Shown here one piece after another: positions 3,721 to 5,000 of a stretch of DNA of 5,000 nucleotides. The stretch covers positions 1 to 5,000 of the forward strand of contig JAHFRX010000123.1 in NCBI GenBank assembly GCA_023266075.1, in the 5' to 3' direction. Under the pieces are notes generated by a model. It was not told the origin of the DNA. It was given only the letters and a program-made list of their open reading frames with translations, and did not search any database. How positions within the stretch are numbered: the stretch's first letter is position 1; each line of letters begins with the position of its first letter. The stretch is from Legionellaceae bacterium. GTDB lineage: Bacteria; Pseudomonadota; Gammaproteobacteria; Legionellales; Legionellaceae. Both the position numbers and the translations under genes were made by a program.

Positions 3721-5000
3721 TCAGATTTTTGGTGTATGACGGTTTTCTTGTGACTCATCCGTTTTTTGTTTAGAGATGTTTCGTAAGCGTTTTTTAGCAT
3801 TCAATAAATTTTCAGCGGTTGGACGGGATTGCTTATGCATTAAAATTTCATGCTGTTTTATTTTTTCATTGATCATCGTCAAACAGTCATGCGAATATTG
3901 GTCGGTCTCCTGCTCTAGATAAGATTGGATGTGTTTTATGGTACTTGGTAAGTTCATTGCAAGTGCAAAATCAATACAATTATCAAATTTTGTGAGTAAT
4001 GTTGGTTGATTTTCTAAAAGAAGGGTGATGATATCTAGATGCTCATATGCGATTGCCAGATGTAAAAATGAAAAATTAGGTAGATGATTGATATCAGGAG
4101 AGTTCATTTGTATAAATTGGTTGAATTGATCAAGCGCATGATGCTCTGTTGCGATTTTTTTTAAAAAACCTGTTGAAATGTTCATCGTGGTATCAGTGAT
4201 GTCATAACGAGCAAGGAGTATTTCCACGACACTTGTAACGCCTTTCATAATCGCTGTGATGAAAGGAGCTAATGGAACGATATTTTTGCATTTAAGAAAA
4301 GCTTTAACGATATTAATGTTTTCTTTTTCTATGCTCTCGGCTAAAAGAGTATGTATTTCGTCTAGATCAATGTCATTATGTTCTAGTAGGGCTTCGATGA
4401 TGCCAGTATCTTCGTATTTTACCGCCATATACAAAGGTGTTTTACCATATTTATTTGTTATATTTGGATTGATATCCTTATGCGCGAGCAAAGCTTTCAC
4501 AGTGTCAGTATGTCTGTGTTGTACTGCTGTCGACAACAAGTCCTCCAAAGACTCATGTGGTTCATCTTGATTCATTGCTTGATGTGCAAGTAAAAAGTCG
4601 AGGATTTCTGTCTGACCATATAGTGCTGCCGTATACAGAGGAGTGAAACCATACAAGTCTTGTGGATAAGGATTCATTTTGGGATGTGTGAGAAATGCTT
4701 TGACAATTTCAAGGCGCCCTGTGCTTACGGCTGTGTCAAATGGGCGACTAGGATCAATGTTTGTTTCTTTAAGTAAAATGTTGACTGTTTCAACGGTTCC
4801 AAAACGTGCAGCGACATGCAGTGCCGTGTACCCACCATGATTTTCAATATCAGAGTCAATATGTGGATGTGCAAGTAGAGCTCTGATAACTTGGTGATGT
4901 CCTTGATCTGCTGCAATGTGCAACGGAGTGTTGCCACCGGAACCTTTTTGATTAGGATTGACATTAGAATGTGCTAAATGTAAGTTTGTGTTCTGCGTTA
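3721..5000 (-). CDS. Ankyrin-repeat protein, C-terminal part (N terminus outside the window)
   Basis: The frame is open to the window edge, so the 425 visible residues are the C-terminal portion; the TTG at 4923 lies inside a repeat (GNTPLHIAA) and is not the start. Ankyrin repeats of about 33 residues build helix-turn-helix stacks that bind proteins. Canonical repeats begin near residues 22 (GNTPLHIAA), 56 (GYTALHVAA), 117 (GFTPLYTAA), 185 (GKTPLYMAV) and 309 (SFLHLAIAY). More degenerate ones begin near 84, 151, 217, 246, 278 and 341. The last 70 or so residues are repeat-free, charged and helical, with a basic stretch (AKKRLRNISKQK) before an acidic/polar end. No membrane segment or catalytic domain is visible in this part. 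Such proteins are often Dot/Icm or other secreted effectors in Legionellales, but no secretion signal can be proven here. Any promoter lies outside the window. Confidence 0.92.
   Translation of the reverse strand, partial: TQNTNLHLAHSNVNPNQKGSGGNTPLHIAADQGHHQVIRALLAHPHIDSDIENHGGYTALHVAARFGTVETVNILLKETNIDPSRPFDTAVSTGRLEIVKAFLTHPKMNPYPQDLYGFTPLYTAALYGQTEILDFLLAHQAMNQDEPHESLEDLLSTAVQHRHTDTVKALLAHKDINPNITNKYGKTPLYMAVKYEDTGIIEALLEHNDIDLDEIHTLLAESIEKENINIVKAFLKCKNIVPLAPFITAIMKGVTSVVEILLARYDITDTTMNISTGFLKKIATEHHALDQFNQFIQMNSPDINHLPNFSFLHLAIAYEHLDIITLLLENQPTLLTKFDNCIDFALAMNLPSTIKHIQSYLEQETDQYSHDCLTMINEKIKQHEILMHKQSRPTAENLLNAKKRLRNISKQKTDESQENRHTPKI

Noticed and set aside
4256..4570. 104-codon + strand frame inside the ankyrin gene
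   Set aside because: It is antisense to intact ankyrin repeats; its hydrophobic, serine/cysteine-rich composition is what the complement of this coding sequence yields.
4725..4964. 79-codon minus-strand frame overlapping the ankyrin gene
   Set aside because: It is an out-of-frame reading of the same strand; the ankyrin frame through this region carries clear TPLHIAA and TALHVAA repeats.

Overview
The window looks like chromosomal DNA from an AT-rich, host-associated gammaproteobacterium, most plausibly of the order Legionellales (Legionella/Coxiella relatives). The clues are a class II HMG-CoA reductase coupled to a GHMP-family kinase (the mevalonate route, unusual in gammaproteobacteria but known in Legionella and Coxiella), tRNA genes with encoded CCA ends, and a long eukaryote-like ankyrin-repeat protein. 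The assignment is an inference; no marker fixes the genus.

Layout from left to right. Bases 1-2129 hold two overlapping + strand genes, the 3' part of mvaA (HMG-CoA reductase) and a small GHMP kinase joined by an ATGA stop/start overlap; together they form part of a mevalonate operon supplying isoprenoid precursors. A strong promoter overlapping the kinase stop codon then drives tRNA-Lys(UUU) and tRNA-Arg(UCG) (2161-2342).

Bases 2343-3637 look like a small insertion at the 3' end of tRNA-Arg. The 3' two-thirds of that tRNA plus nine downstream bases are repeated in the same orientation at 3572-3637, but the copy can no longer fold as a tRNA. Between the two copies lie about 375 bp of non-coding DNA, a minus-strand toxin-antitoxin operon (AbrB-like antitoxin at 3388-3128 and PIN-domain toxin at 3131-2718), and a run of 10-bp direct repeats. 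The TA operon has a clear promoter, a perfect inverted repeat overlapping its -10 box as a candidate operator, a good Shine-Dalgarno sequence and an ATGA antitoxin/toxin overlap. No integrase is visible, so this is either a decayed island or a passenger segment moved by an enzyme encoded elsewhere.

Just beyond the second repeat lies a long imperfect hairpin (3647-3700). The remainder (3721-5000, minus strand) is the C-terminal 425 residues of an ankyrin-repeat protein whose N terminus lies outside the window; it is a candidate secreted effector by analogy only. The features most worth following up are the tRNA-flanked TA segment, with its 10-bp repeats and a 7-nt divergent block inside the repeated tRNA, and the hairpin whose arms pair better as + strand RNA than as minus-strand RNA.
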